64,000 bases of DNA, from positions 126,300,239 through 126,364,238 of the forward strand of contig NC_089493.1 of NCBI RefSeq assembly GCF_036850765.1, written 5' to 3'. A model generated the notes under the pieces. That model was not told the origin of the DNA. It made no database searches and saw only the letters and a program-made list of their open reading frames with translations. Positions within the stretch are counted from its first letter, which is position 1. Every line of letters begins with the position of its first letter. This document shows, one piece after another, positions 45,883 to 57,056 of this stretch. Made by a program: the position numbers and the translations under genes. This DNA is from Saccopteryx bilineata. Lineage: Eukaryota > Chordata > Mammalia > Chiroptera > Emballonuridae.

Positions 45883-47181
45883 GGGTTGGTGGCCATGGCC
45901 TTGGCCTTTGCCCCGCCCCCGTGTGTGACGTTATGCTCGGTCTTGAGGGCACTGGCGAGCACCTTTGTTCAGCTGTGGGTCTCGCCTGTTTCCAATCTTT
46001 CGCCCTGCCCTTGCAGGAGGATCCCACTCAAGGCACAGCTGCTAGCCTTGGCTCTACCGCCAGGCAGGGCTGCGTGCCCAAGCTCAGCTCCGTAGCGGAA
46101 CTCTGCCTCTTCTGGGCTTTTGGCTCCACCCCCGTGGGAGGAGCCGGCTACCAGGTCAGACTGCAAGCCTGGGTTTCACGGGTGGGGCAGGGCTGTGCTC
46201 CTCTGCCCTTGCTCCGGAGCTAGTCTCCACCCTTTCCGGGGTTCCTGCCCTTCTCCCGGAGGCTGGATTACTGGCTGCCGGCAACTGAGCTTGACCGCTT
46301 TTGCAAGCCCTTTTTTCCCCAGCCGGACAAGATGGAGCTCACACCTGAGCCCAGTGGTGGCCAGCTGGCCTCCGCCCCTGCCAGCAGAACCGCACTTTTG
46401 TCTCCCGCTGCCGCCTGCTCTCCGGTGCGCCCTCAGCCGCGTGGGTGGGGGCTTTGCAGCTCGGACCCTAAGACTCACTACTGTAGACCCGAAAGCTCCC
46501 TCCTTCTATGCGACTCTGCTCTGAATGCTGCGAGGGAGCTTGTTTGGCTGCTCTCTTGCTTCCCTTTGCTGGTATTGCCGTTTCCGGGGGTAATATTCAC
46601 TTCAGCTTTGGGGGGTGACTCGTCCCAGGGGTTAGGGTGGTTATCTCCCAAAATGTTTCTCCCTATGACTCCTAGACTACACTCTCTTCCTGTTACTGTC
46701 ATCCTCTCCTCTCTCCACCCATCCCCAGGAGCCCCAGGTGATTGTTTTTGAGAGAGATGTTCTGCACGGTCCCTTTAAGAAGGATCCTGGGTCCAAGAAA
46801 TCAGACTGTTTCACAAACAGTATCCTGACTTGTTTCCAGCTAAATACTGTCCTTTCGCCTCTTCTGGGCTCTGGGGCTGCAGGCTGGGGCTTTGCTCCTG
46901 GGGCTCAGGACCCTTTCCCCTCTGCTAAACTCACTTCCCACCACGCGAGTCTCTCCCTGCTGCCATTTGCTCGGAGGAGCTGGGCAGCCCTCTCCGCGTT
47001 TCCGCTTTTCCTACCAGCCTCGGTGTGGCTTCTTCAGTGTTCCTTGGTTGAAGAGTCCTCTTAGTTTAGTCCAAAGTTGGTTTTTCCAGATGATAGTTCA
47101 TAAAATTAGTTTGTAATCCACTTTGGTTCTGGGAGGTAGATGCTGGTACGTCCGCCTACTCCAGCGCCATCTTGTCTCTCC
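45883..47181 (-). promoter_or_regulatory. L1 5' UTR of the older lineage
   Basis: 1.3 kb, GC-rich, unlike the 5' UTR of the younger L1 at 30134-32493. The extreme 5' end, read on the minus strand, has 'caagatggcgc', a textbook YY1-type site in the same place as in human L1. Several long open frames here on both strands come from GC content. Confidence 0.75.
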
Positions 47182-47196
47182 AGTCTTTAGTATTTT

Positions 47197-47800
47197 GTAA
47201 TTCCAGAATGGTGGCTAACTTGTGTTTCAGTGTCTGTAACCTTTAGCTTATGGATGTGTAACTAAATGCCTGGAAACAAGTATCCATGAAGAAATTACAG
47301 GCAAATGCAAGGGAGAAGTTCCATAACACTGAGCTCCATCCATTAACGATTCCCTGGTCCCTGTGTGTGGGGTGGCTCTACACGGCGTGGCGTGTTGCCG
47401 TGTCCCTCTCCGCCGCTAGACTGGCGCACTAGCAGTAACGTTCCCTCTGCTTACCTTGGATGCGTGCAGTGAGCCTGGTGTATTTTCAGTTATTTCCTAT
47501 CTATGAACACTGCAGTACTGTAGCCAACACTGCTATAGTAAAATATAATGCAGAAAATGAATTTCTACACGTACAAATTTAATAGAATCCATAAAATACG
47601 TTATTATAGGAGTTAGTACCACTTAGTCACCAGAAAAGGAATCTTTTGGAATATTTTAAGTCTTTCTGTCTAACCTGTTATAAAAAGCCTAAAGATGTTT
47701 TCAAAATACACCAAAATAACCTGTAATTCTCTGAAATATTGTTTTTTTCCCATTTTAGCATTTAAGATAGTTTTCAGAGACTCATGACTTTATTGCATTA
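47197..47800. other. intron, nothing recognised
   Basis: No exon or repeat recognised. Confidence 0.45.
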
Positions 47801-47805
47801 CGTTA

Positions 47806-47915
47806 ATCACCCTGCACTTCACAGGTATAGAAATGTCTAATCACTCTGTTGTACACCTGAAATTAGTATAATATTGAATGTCAATAGTAATTTTAAAATA
47901 AATTAAATATATATT
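47806..47915 (+). repeat. old LINE-type 3' end fragment
   Basis: The phrases 'gttgtacacctgaaattag' and 'taatattgaatgtcaatag', followed by an A/T tail, match the 3' end of an old interspersed repeat I associate with L1-derived 3' UTRs. Related wording recurs near 55720-55780. Family uncertain. Confidence 0.45.
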
Positions 47916-48399
47916 AAAATCATCTTATTTTAGAGTCCTTTACTAATCAAGAAGGTACAGAATATTTTTTTGATCCATTGCTATATAAAGATCGAGTTGA
48001 AGAAATGAATGTTTGACTTGGATTTAACCAGTGATGATCTTGAAGAGAATTCCTGTTTGATGGCAGATGGCCCACTGTTAAAAAAATCATATTTTAGTTG
48101 GAAAATATCCATGGAAATGTATTAGTCTCCATGAGAAAACAAATGATGAAACATAGATCCTGCCCAAAAGAATACATTTCTTAGAGCATAAACCAAACTA
48201 GGCAGGGACAGAAGACTGGACCAGGTGACCCAGCCACCTGCTCTAGAACATTTGAATCACGTTGATTCCTCCCTCTCCTTCATTCCCTGCAGTCACTCAC
48301 TAAGTCCTTTTATTTTCTCTTAAATATATGATAAATTTATGTTCTCATCTTTTATTACTAATAGTCACTAAAATACATTGAGCTAAGGCATGGGGTATG
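47916..48399. other. intron, nothing recognised
   Basis: AT-rich sequence without exon or known repeat. Confidence 0.45.
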
Positions 48400-48407
48400 G
48401 TTTAGAA

Positions 48408-48738
48408 CAGGGGTCCCCAAACTTTTTACACAGGGAGCCAGTTCACTGTCCCTCAGATCGTTGGAGGGCCGGACTATAAAAAAAACTATGAACAAATCCC
48501 TATGCACACTGCACATATCCTATTTTAAAGTAAAAAACCAAAATGGGAACAAATACAATATTGAAAATAAAGAATAAGTAAATTTAAATCAACAAACTGA
48601 CCAGTATTTCAATGGGAACTATGCTCCTCTCACTGACCACCAATGAAAAAGGTGCCTCTTCTGGAAGTGCGGCGGGGGCCGGATAAATGGCCTCAGGGGG
48701 CCGCATGCGGCCCACGGGCCGTAGTTTGGGGACCCCTG
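48408..48738 (-). mobile_element. non-autonomous hAT element, 331 bp
   Basis: Perfect 15-bp inverted repeats, 'caggggtccccaaac' at the left and 'gtttggggacccctg' at the right. A perfect 8-bp duplication 'gtttagaa' lies at 48400-48407 and 48739-48746. Internal sequence is AT-rich with GC-rich subterminal parts and no transposase. Clean ends indicate a relatively recent insertion. The strand is nominal. Confidence 0.95.
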
Positions 48739-48749
48739 GTTTAGAATAT

Positions 48750-48872
48750 TATTTCTAGTCTTCATAACAACTTTGAAAAAAATAGATATTAGGATCTCCA
48801 TTTTACATAGCAGGAAACTGAAACTACAAAGAAATTAAACAACTTGCCCCCAAAATCATCTTTATCTTTGAG
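48750..48872 (-). mobile_element. MIR SINE fragment, antisense
   Basis: 'ttcataacaactttgaaa', 'ctccattttacatagcagg', 'aaactgaaactacaaag' and 'ttaaacaacttgcccc' follow the complement of the MIR 3' half in order. Confidence 0.65.
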
Positions 48873-49154
48873 CTATGGTCTGCCTGATTTTCTTGCCAAT
48901 ACCATTTCCCCCACACCAGGGCCTCTTGGCGATGATGCTGCCATGTGGCCTTGTTCACACTAGTGCACTGGTCTTCCTGCTGGTCTCTGTCCCCGCCTAG
49001 CCTCTTCTTCCTGTTCCGCCACAGAATTGCCCACCTGTCTCAGGTGGGCCCTGAAGCCAGAGAGATGTCTCATTCATCCTATCCCCAGCACTAGCACCAA
49101 ACTCCATGTGTGGCACATTGGAGATGCTTAAAAACTTGTGTTGACTATGGTCCT

Positions 49155-49668
49155 GTTGCTTTTTTTTATTTAAAAATCTATTTTCTGCTCCTCACACTTA
49201 CAGGATAAAATCTGATTTTTCAGCTTCATCTTTAGACACTACCCTCTCCCACATGGTGCATGTTCTAGCCACATTGACGTTGTTCTTAACTGAATATGTT
49301 GTACACACTTAGGCTTCTGTGCCTTTCTGTATTCTGTTTTTCTTACCTAAAGTGTGCTTCCTCCTTCTGTTTCTAATGTAATTCTACTGTTTATCTTTCA
49401 AGGACGAATTCAAGTGCTTCCTCCTTTTGAAACCTGACTTCTCCCCTCTAGAAGAATTAGTCCTTCCTTCCTCTGTATTCCCAAAACATATTATTTAAAG
49501 ATTCATTATTGAGAGTAAGCATCTTGTATTAGAGTTAATGTGTATGCTTATTTTGCTTTCCACCCTCCATCCAGACTGGGAGCTCTGTAAGGCCAAGTAA
49601 GCCTGAATGTATCCTGACATCCCCAATGCTGCACAGAACTTGACATATAGTATGTTCTCCAGTTAACC
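49155..49668 (+). mobile_element. L2 LINE 3' region
   Basis: The run 'cacttacaggataaaatctg', 'atctttcaaggacgaattc', 'aagtgcttcctccttttg' and 'ccagactgggagctctgtaa' follows the sense L2 3' region in order, ending near 'acttgacatatagtatg'. About 500 bp, one of the better-preserved L2 pieces here. A small L2-like end also lies at 49060-49140. Confidence 0.75.
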
Positions 49669-49843
49669 TTTTCATTTCGTGAGGTTGAGGTCATTTCTGT
49701 TGAAAAATTATATCCTATGAATCTATTAAATTAATTACAGAGTATTAGAGCATTTATATTTTTGGGACCACAGCCCAATAAAAGTGAAGATAAATTTTGA
49801 TATATCCAAAAAGTATAAGATTTTCATATTGACTGTCCTTATT

Positions 49844-49988
49844 AATACAGATGATTTCCTTACCCTGCACCACAAGTCTTAATGTATATATAGAGAGAAT
49901 GCGCCCTGTATATATCAATACAAATGGTTTCATTATCCTGCACCACAAGTCTTAGTATATATATATATAGAGTGCTGTGTATGTAGTG
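49844..49988. repeat. tandem duplication, two ~73-bp units
   Basis: Unit 1 (49844-49916) and unit 2 (49917-49988) share 'cctgcaccacaagtctta' and the preceding and following words, with about 10 substitutions and a different TA-run length. Confidence 0.8.
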
Positions 49989-51977
49989 GGCTTTCAATAA
50001 ATGATGAATAAATGAATGAATGAACAAGTAAAATAATATGCATTTATAATCAATAAAAAGAAGTGGACATATGACCGAGAATACAAAGAAAACTGAAAAG
50101 ACAATCCTAGAAACATCGGTTGACAAACTTGCTAAGTTTGCTGAGCAGTATTGAGAAGGGTATCCCTGTTGAGAGCCCGGCAAGCTTGCTTTTGTTTTTA
50201 CTGAATGTTGGTATCAGAACTATAGAAACTGGAAATTACTTCTGCTTTATTTTGTAACTATATAACTGTTTTTGCTGAATCTAGGCTTGCTTATTATTCC
50301 ACTTATTTTTCCAATTGTTTGCTTGACAAAACTTTAAACAAAATAAATTTTATTTTGTAATTAATATTCTTTCTTTAATTCCATGTTATGATGCTACCTA
50401 TTCAAGTTATTTACAACTGTAATAAACATCATATAGTGCTCCAAACGTAGGCTGTTCATGTGGAAGGCTCTGCAAAAGAAGACACAGTCAAGACTGCCTT
50501 ATGATAAGAAGTACAAACCTTCCTAGAGACAAGGAAATAAAAGGACAGATCTAGCCATCCACAATAAATCACTGTACACATTTTATTTATAGTTTTGTAC
50601 ACTGTCCTAATACAAATGGGACTACTTTTCTACTTGCACAATTTTTTTAACCAAAGCAAAATAACCTAAGTGTTGAAATATAGCATAAAGATACAAAAAC
50701 AGACATACTAATTCTAATTAGGAACGCAATGATGTCACATTTTTTACAATCCACAATTATATTTAGGAAATCACAAAAACATAGATCACTGATTTGAATG
50801 AAATGCATACATTTGTAGCAAAGCTTTGTAGTTAAAACAAACAAACACCTGGGTTACCAAAGAATGCACAAAATTAATGTTTATTCCTCCTTTGTCATAT
50901 TCCTGGATCCTTCACCAATGTTACATGAGGGAAAAAAACAAAAGCAAAACAAATGAAATACAAAAATTAGAATCACTAATGTTACCAAGTGGGGAAACAA
51001 ATGAATTAAAATCTAGCAGCTGGTGGTCAGCAAGAACGCACAGCAAAGGCAGTGCCATAAAAGGAAACAAAGAAAATCTCTGTGTGCCCTTTACTCCTCT
51101 AAAACGTGCTCCCGTGTGGCATGGAATATGTGTAAGGTATAGAAATACAAATTCTTTTTTAATATTGTGGGTGAGTAAAATGTGTTTGTAATGGTGGTTC
51201 TGCTAAGCTAACATGGAGTGAGCCAGGAACACATTTATGGATTCTGGGGGCAGTGTGTACTGTAATTCTTTGATTGGGGTATTTGGACACTCGAGCTAAA
51301 AAAAACTTAAAAACTAACATAGAAGTACAAGACAAAGGCTAATGAGGCTTCTCTTATATCTTAGCAACATTTAGATGGATATCAAATTTAAATGCTGTCC
51401 ACTCTGCTTCTGAAGAGGCTTTGGTTTAGCTCCCAAGTCTCAGTTGCTTGACACAGACTCCTATGTGAACATTCAGAAGGTGTCTTAAACAATAAGCCTA
51501 TCTTCAGTGATGGGGCCGTTCTTAGTAGCTATGTCTGCATGGACTAATAGCCAGTCACTATCTTTGGAGGGAGTCCTAACCTTTCCTTGTGTACCCTCCC
51601 TATATGTCTAACAGCTTCTCTGTTTTCACATTCAGTAGTCCACATTGGCACCTGTCACCTTTAGCTCTGACATTAACAGCTCCATACACACCAGCACCAT
51701 AGCCATCAAAAGGTTCTGTAAGGCACTGCAGTGTCTCCAGCCAAAAGCCCTTGAGGTCACTTTGTCTCTGCTGTTTGTTCCCTGTGCTTGGACATCATCC
51801 TCCCCATGTGCTTTTCTCATCTTCCCACAGACTCAATACCATCCTTAAAAAGTGAGTGGTCACAGCCAGGCATTATGTTACTAGACAACCGGATATGGTT
51901 GTGCAGAGCCCAACAGTCTTCAACAGTATCGAACTCAGAAATCAGCCAAAGGTTTGCTTGCCAAGTTTTGCTTGATC
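49989..51977. other. intron, nothing recognised
   Basis: About 2 kb of unique-looking sequence. No splice-flanked open frame and no repeat family I can name. Confidence 0.45.
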
Positions 51978-51979
51978 TT

Positions 51980-52178
51980 TTTTTCTAAGATTTTATTTAC
52001 TGATTTTACAGAGGGGAGGGGTGTACAGCAAGATGTATCAATTCATAGTTGCTTCACTTGAGTTGTTCATTGATTGCTTTTCATATGTGCCTTGACCAGG
52101 CAAGTCCAGGATTTCAAACCAGCGACCTCAGTGTTCCAGGTCAACACTTTATCCATGGCGCCACCACAGACCAAGCAA
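51980..52178 (-). mobile_element. tRNA-derived SINE (type C/D-like), antisense, older
   Basis: The minus-strand head lies at 52178-52110 ('ggtggcgccatggataaag') with B-box position near 52115, then 'caatgaacaactcaagtg' and a tail toward 51985. The long internal repeats of type D are absent. Diverged. Confidence 0.75.
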
Positions 52179-53350
52179 ACTTTGATCAATTTTACAAAAA
52201 CAGAGTGCCCATTTGTTCTGTAAAGAATGTTTAATACAGTGTTCTGGGTTAGCAACCTTCAGTTAAATGCTGTTCTTTTCTTCTGTGGGTGGGGGACAAG
52301 AGGCAGGACTGATTTCCAGTTCCAGGATTGCCATCTTGGGTTGCTCTGTAGTTTATATTCTTACACTTCTAATCATATGGACAAAGAAGAGCAAACTACT
52401 TCCCAATATACAGTATAAAACAATACCACTTCTCAGCGGACTTATTCATGCTTTTGGTTCATAGCTCAGATTCCCCATCATGTTTACATTAAAGCAAAGT
52501 TCTTTTGCTGGGTGTCATGGCTCATCAGCTAGCAACCTTTTCTTCCTGTCCTGACCTCACTTCTTCATTACTTGTCTTTACCTCACCTGAAAATACTTCA
52601 TGCTAACTTGTCTGTGCCTGTCCCACTGATCTGCACCTTTGCTCCAGCCATAGCGTATGGTTAGGAATCCTTCATAAGATTCAACAGATACTCATAAAAA
52701 AAAAAAACTTTGTAATTGTCCCACTTTATTAATCCACTTCAAAGATATTGAGCACAATACATGCCAAGAGCTGTACTTGATGCTGGTCCCACTACAGTGG
52801 ATGTGACCAGGTTCAAGCCCTCCAGGGTCACCGTGTTTAGTGAAGCAGTTGCATTGCAAGGTGGGCAGTGTCTAACAGGAGCAGGGGCGCTCTTTTCACC
52901 AAGCCTTCTTTATTTGAGTGGCAGTGAAATGGAACTCCTTTATCTGACTTCGGAAATGATTATCTGCTCTACAGAGCTCAGCACAGTCTATCACATAAAG
53001 CACCATATACGAACTCTTTAATTCTCATCTTTCTTGTGTTCTGTTGTCAGCCTTTACCTTTCTGGAATTAGGATCTAAGATTATTCATGCACTACTAGTC
53101 ATTGAATATTTGAATATTTTATATGATAATCATTGTAAGCACTAGTCTGGCAGAAAACCAGCTTTTTTTGTTGCATATTTACTTAGAGTTGACCGATGTC
53201 ATTACCACTTTGTTATTGTTGAAGTCCAGTGATTTTTCAACTGGTGAGCCACAAAAATATTTAAAACACGCAAGTACCTATTTAGTCATGGATATGGACC
53301 TCTTTTCTCTTAGATTGTCAAACAAAAAAATGACAGCAGCCAATCCGATA
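52179..53350. other. intron, nothing secure
   Basis: No exon. A possible antisense L2 scrap lies at about 52740-52900, too weak to call. Confidence 0.35.
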
Positions 53351-53353
53351 ATA

Positions 53354-53945
53354 CAGTGTGTCCGTAAAGTCATGGTGCACTTTTGACCAGTCACAGGAAA
53401 GAAACAAAAGACAATAGAAATGTGAAATCTGCACCCAATACAAGGAAAACCCTCCCAGTTTCTGTAGGATGATGTGACAGCATATGTGCATGCGCAGATG
53501 ATGACGTAACTCCGTGTATACAGCGGAGCAGCCCATGGCCATGCCAGTCGAGATGTGGACGGTACAGAGGAAAGTTCATTGTGTTCTGTGGCTCGCTAAA
53601 TTCGAATCCGTGACCAAAGTGAACGTGAATATCGGAGTGTTTATAATGAAGCGCCACCACATAGGACATTACTCAGTGGGATAAGCAGTTGAAGGAAACC
53701 GGCAGTTTGGTGGAGAAACCCTGTTCTGGTAGGCCATCAGTCAGTGACAAGTCTGTAGAGGCTATACGGGATAGCTACCTAAGGAGCCCTAAAAAATCTG
53801 TGCATGAGCCCACATCGAACTGCACTGAGTAGGTATGAAATTAGGAGAGTTTTCCTTTTATTTGGTGCAGATTTCACATTTCTATCGTCTTTTGTTGCTT
53901 TCCTGTGACTGGTCAAAAGTGCACCATGACTTTACAGACACACTG
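53354..53945 (+). mobile_element. mariner/Tc1-type element with ~100-bp inverted repeats, 592 bp
   Basis: It is flanked by the TA dinucleotide (53352-53353 and 53946-53947). The left end begins 'cagtgtgtccgtaaagtcat', and the right end is its complement with two changes. The inverted similarity continues inward for roughly 80-100 bp. Internal sequence from about 53556 to 53825 reads as a broken helix-turn-helix, transposase N-terminus-like segment. It includes words such as 'VYNEAPPHRT' and a proline/serine linker, with frameshifts. The catalytic DDE/D part is missing, so this is an internally deleted, non-autonomous derivative. Confidence 0.85.
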
Positions 53946-54225
53946 TAGCTGTCTGGTGTGAATCAATCAAAATTAGACTATGACCAAAAAAACTTATTTT
54001 TGGGTGTGCCGCAGAATTTTAGTAATTAATTTATGTGTATCATGAGATGAGTAAGGTTGAATACCATTGATGTAGACGAATGTGTTACATATTAATTTGT
54101 GGCTCTCAGATAAGATCATGTTAAGTCTGGTAAAGCCTGATGAACCGACAGGGTAACAGTTGTCAGCTTCATCTCCCAACATCAGCATTATAAAAATGTT
54201 GAAAATATTTAATAATGCAGTTATT

Positions 54226-54429
54226 GGCCTGACCTGTGGTGGCGCAGTGGATAAAGTGTCGACCTGGAAATGCTGAGGTCGCCGGTTCAAAACCCTGGGC
54301 TTGCCTGGTCAAGGCACATAGGGGAGTTGATGCTTCCTGCTCCTCCCCCCTTCTCTCTCTCTTTCTTCTCTTTCTCTCTCCCCCTCTCTCTCTCCTTTCT
54401 AAAATGAATAAATAAAAACAAAACAAAAA
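54226..54429 (+). mobile_element. tRNA-derived SINE (type C)
   Basis: The head 'ggcctgacctgtggtggcgc' and B box 'cggttcaaaaccc' are followed by 'gttgatgcttcctgctcc', a long CT tract and an A-rich tail. A perfect 15-bp duplication 'aataatgcagttatt' lies at 54211-54225 and 54430-54444. Confidence 0.95.
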
Positions 54430-54487
54430 AATAATGCAGTTATTCAGTATACATTGTGAAAGCTCATTACTATGTCCCAGAACCCCC

Positions 54488-54720
54488 AAAGATGAAAAAA
54501 ATATAGTCTTTAGTCTCGAACTCACTGTCTGATTGAGGAAGCAGAAGTGTAAACATGTGATCGTGAGGCAGCAGGACAAGTGATGTCCGGGAGGAATGTG
54601 CAGAAGGCCACTGAAACACAAAGGAGAGCAAAGCACTAACATCCATGAGGGCAAATGTGAGAGCACAGGGGCCGAGATAAGAGCACAGGGCTGAGAGCCA
54701 AGCATTGCTTCGGTTTGGAG
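54488..54720 (-). mobile_element. L2 LINE fragment, antisense (probable)
   Basis: 'tctcgaactcactgtctga', 'gaagtgtaaacatgtgatcg' and 'gggaggaatgtgcagaagg' follow the complement of the L2 3' region. Diverged. Confidence 0.45.
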
Positions 54721-54859
54721 ATCCAGTAACATCAGAAAATCTGAGTTGGACTGAGCAATTTCTTTTCTTTTCTGACTACCATTTAAGTAGTCTTTACAGA
54801 AAATGTAGCTCCTACAATGGAAATAGTAATAACTATCATTTTGTGTAGTGTATGTGATG

Positions 54860-54914
54860 TGATTGTGTGTGTGTGTATAATATATATATGTATATGTGTA
54901 TATATATATATGTA
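54860..54914. repeat. (TG)n(TA)n microsatellite
   Basis: A compound GT, TA and TATG run. Confidence 0.85.
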
Positions 54915-55430
54915 CAGTAAGTAGTGGATTTTTTTCACCATTTATTGTTTTGAAATGGGGGGAACAAATCTTCATTAATTTTACTGCTTATAATTTTAGT
55001 ATGCACATGCAAAATTTTAGATAACACTAAAGTATTCAAAAATAGTCAAAGTTACCCCCTAACCCAACTTCAGAGAGATTAACTATTGCCAAGAGTTATT
55101 TTATGTCTTCCCAAGTGTTTTATAAACATATTCTTTGTATTTTATGTGTTTTTTCTATAGAAATAGTGTTTTGTAAAATGTGTGTGTGTGTATTTTTAGC
55201 TGGACAGTGGAATATGTTATAGTTTAGGGAAACCTATTGTATTGATATGAAAACATACTCATAATATATTAAATGGATTGTTCTAAAACTAAATAGAATA
55301 CTAATTATCTTTCATTGACATAAATAATTTTGGTTTAAAGGTGGTATTTTTTTTATTCACATGTACCTCTTTTGAATGAAAATATATGACTGAGATGCAA
55401 AACTTCCAGATGGTCTATTGAGAATTAGTC
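54915..55430. other. intron, nothing recognised
   Basis: AT-rich sequence, no exon or repeat recognised. Confidence 0.45.
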
Positions 55431-55435
55431 TTTAG

Positions 55436-55812
55436 CGTGCTGGGTTTAATTATTGAATTGAACAAAATAGAAACAGACTCATAGATACAGAGAACAGACC
55501 CACAGCTGTCAGAGGGAAAGGGGGTTGGAGGCTGGGTGAAAAAAGTGAAGTGATTAAGCAAAGATGAACAAAAGCTCATAGACACATACAGCAGTGTGGT
55601 GATTACAGGAGGGATGGGGGTGAGGGAGGTGTGAGAGGGTAAAGGGGATAAATGGTGACGAAAGCAGACTTAACTAGAGGTGTTGAGCGCATGGTGCACT
55701 GTACAGATGATGTGTTGTGGAATGTTACATCTGAAACCTATGTCAATTTATTAACCAACATCACCCCAACAAATTCACTTTAAAAAAACAAAATTTAATT
55801 TAAAAATAAAAG
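55436..55812 (+). repeat. old interspersed repeat, probably a LINE 3' UTR
   Basis: 'aatagaaacagactcatag', 'acagagaacagacccacag', 'gattacaggagggatggg' and 'atctgaaacctatgtcaat', with an A-rich end at 55782-55812, match a common mammalian repeat I recall but cannot name with certainty. It ends about 110 bp before exon D. Confidence 0.45.
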
Positions 55813-55920
55813 AAATGAAAAGTGAATATAGAATTTTAAATACCTTTTCCAACAGGTCTTTATATTCTGTTTCTTTGCATAATAAGACTGTCATTTAAAG
55901 TTGTATGTTGGGTTTTCCAG

Positions 55921-56158
55921 GTCTCTGGGCTCGGCACTCACCAGCACTCTGCCAGGTTTGTCTGTCATCGACACACACCTTGTCGAAGTGGATGGGGACA
56001 CGCTCTCCCTGTATGGCTTAGGAGCCCTAGAGTCTCTAGATCGGAACTGGAGCATTCAAACAGCAGGAATGGTGACAACAGTGTTCTTCGCTTTCATAGA
56101 TTTTGATGAAATTGTCCAAGTGTTTCACAAATTGAAGATGAAGTTCCCTAATTCTCTG
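55921..56158 (+). CDS. LRRC49: LRRC49 exon D
   Basis: A 238-bp exon after acceptor 'gggttttccag'. Its first base completes the Gly codon left open by exon C, and it ends on a whole codon at 'CTG|gtaaac'. It encodes 79 residues including GLSVIDTHLVEVDGDTLSL, then a Leu/Trp-containing stretch and FDEIVQVFHKLKMKFPNSL. This is the start of the conserved globular C-terminal half, with alternating hydrophobic residues suggesting beta-strands. It has no known catalytic motif, in line with a scaffold or targeting role in the polyglutamylase complex. Confidence 0.93.
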
Positions 56159-56696
56159 GTAAACATTTCCTTTTAGTAATCTACATACATGACTTGTATG
56201 TTTAAGCTAAACATCTGTTTTTAACTCTTCCTGTGCAGCTTCTATCTGGCAGGGAGACAGACTAAGCTTTTGTGTTGATTTTCTACATCTGGAATTTAAA
56301 TTAGTATTCTTAAGTGCCCTTGCAGCTTTCTGTTACTATGGGAAATTATCTCTTTAGAAATTATTTTTTATGGCATATAAAGGCCCTATATAATTTTTTT
56401 TAATTGTTTGCTTCTACTTTGTAAAGCATTCACCAGGACCTCCTCTAACCATGTTTATACATTAATTTATTGTACCTGGTATTAATGGAACATGAACGTT
56501 TTTATATAATTTTTACAGTAGTCTCTAACATTTAAAATAATTTTAGTAGCACATTAAAATTTCTTTGAGAGTTATCCTTTTCCAGTTATGGTATTATTGT
56601 ATTATTTATTGGTATGCATTTGCAGAAACTGTGATTTCTATAGTAAGTTCTTTCTTGAGTTGTTGTGTTTTTCCTCTGTTAGCCAAAGTGATTTCT
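56159..56696. other. intron, nothing recognised
   Basis: AT-rich sequence after exon D, no repeat recognised. Confidence 0.5.
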
Positions 56697-56712
56697 CTCA
56701 CATGCCCTTGTT

Positions 56713-57056
56713 AATTTAAGTGAGAGTAGGGAAGATAGACTCTTGCATGTGCCCCGACTTGGATCCACCTGGCAACCCCCATTGGGGGCTGATGCTCTGC
56801 CCATCTGGGGCCGTACTGGCAACCAAGCTATTTTTAGCTCCTGAGGCGGAGGCTCCATGGAGTCATACTCAGTGCCCGAGGCCAACTCGCTTGAAGCAAA
56901 TGAGCCATGGCTATGGGAAGGGAAGATAGAGAAAGAAGGAGGAGGGGATAGGGGGAGAAGCAGGTGGTCACTTCTCCTGTGTGCTCTGACCAGGAATTAA
57001 ACCTGGAACTTCCGCACGCTGGGTCAACACTCACTGCTGAGCCAACCAGCCAGGCC
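56713..57056 (-). mobile_element. tRNA-derived SINE (type A), antisense, older copy
   Basis: The minus-strand head lies at 57056-56985 ('ctggctggttggctcagc') and the body follows the type A plan with many substitutions. The flanks 'ctcacatgcccttgtt' (56697-56712) and 'ctcacttgcccttttat' (57057-57073) are an imperfect target duplication. Confidence 0.85.

Larger units (their letters stand above)
38196..47181 (-). mobile_element. composite 9-kb antisense L1 insertion with a probable 3' transduction
   Basis: One perfect 15-bp duplication 'agtctttagtatttt' bounds the whole block, at 38181-38195 (beside the terminal T-run) and 47182-47196 (beside an L1 5' end 'ggagagacaagatggcgc' read on the minus strand). 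Inside, from 5' to 3' on the minus strand, are a full-length L1 (47181 to about 40545), retroviral relics with a later SINE (about 40540-38620), and the 3' end of a different L1 lineage (38617-38196). The best single explanation is an L1 transcript that read through its own 3' end and was polyadenylated in the downstream L1 fragment. Confidence 0.7.

Noticed and set aside
45802..46751. Long overlapping open frames in GC-rich sequence on both strands
   Set aside because: They lie in the 5' UTR of an L1. The open frames follow from high GC content and show no protein family.
54169..54975. 268-codon minus-strand frame with Tyr/Thr repeats
   Set aside because: It runs through a TA/GT microsatellite, an L2-like piece and a SINE, so it is a chance frame.
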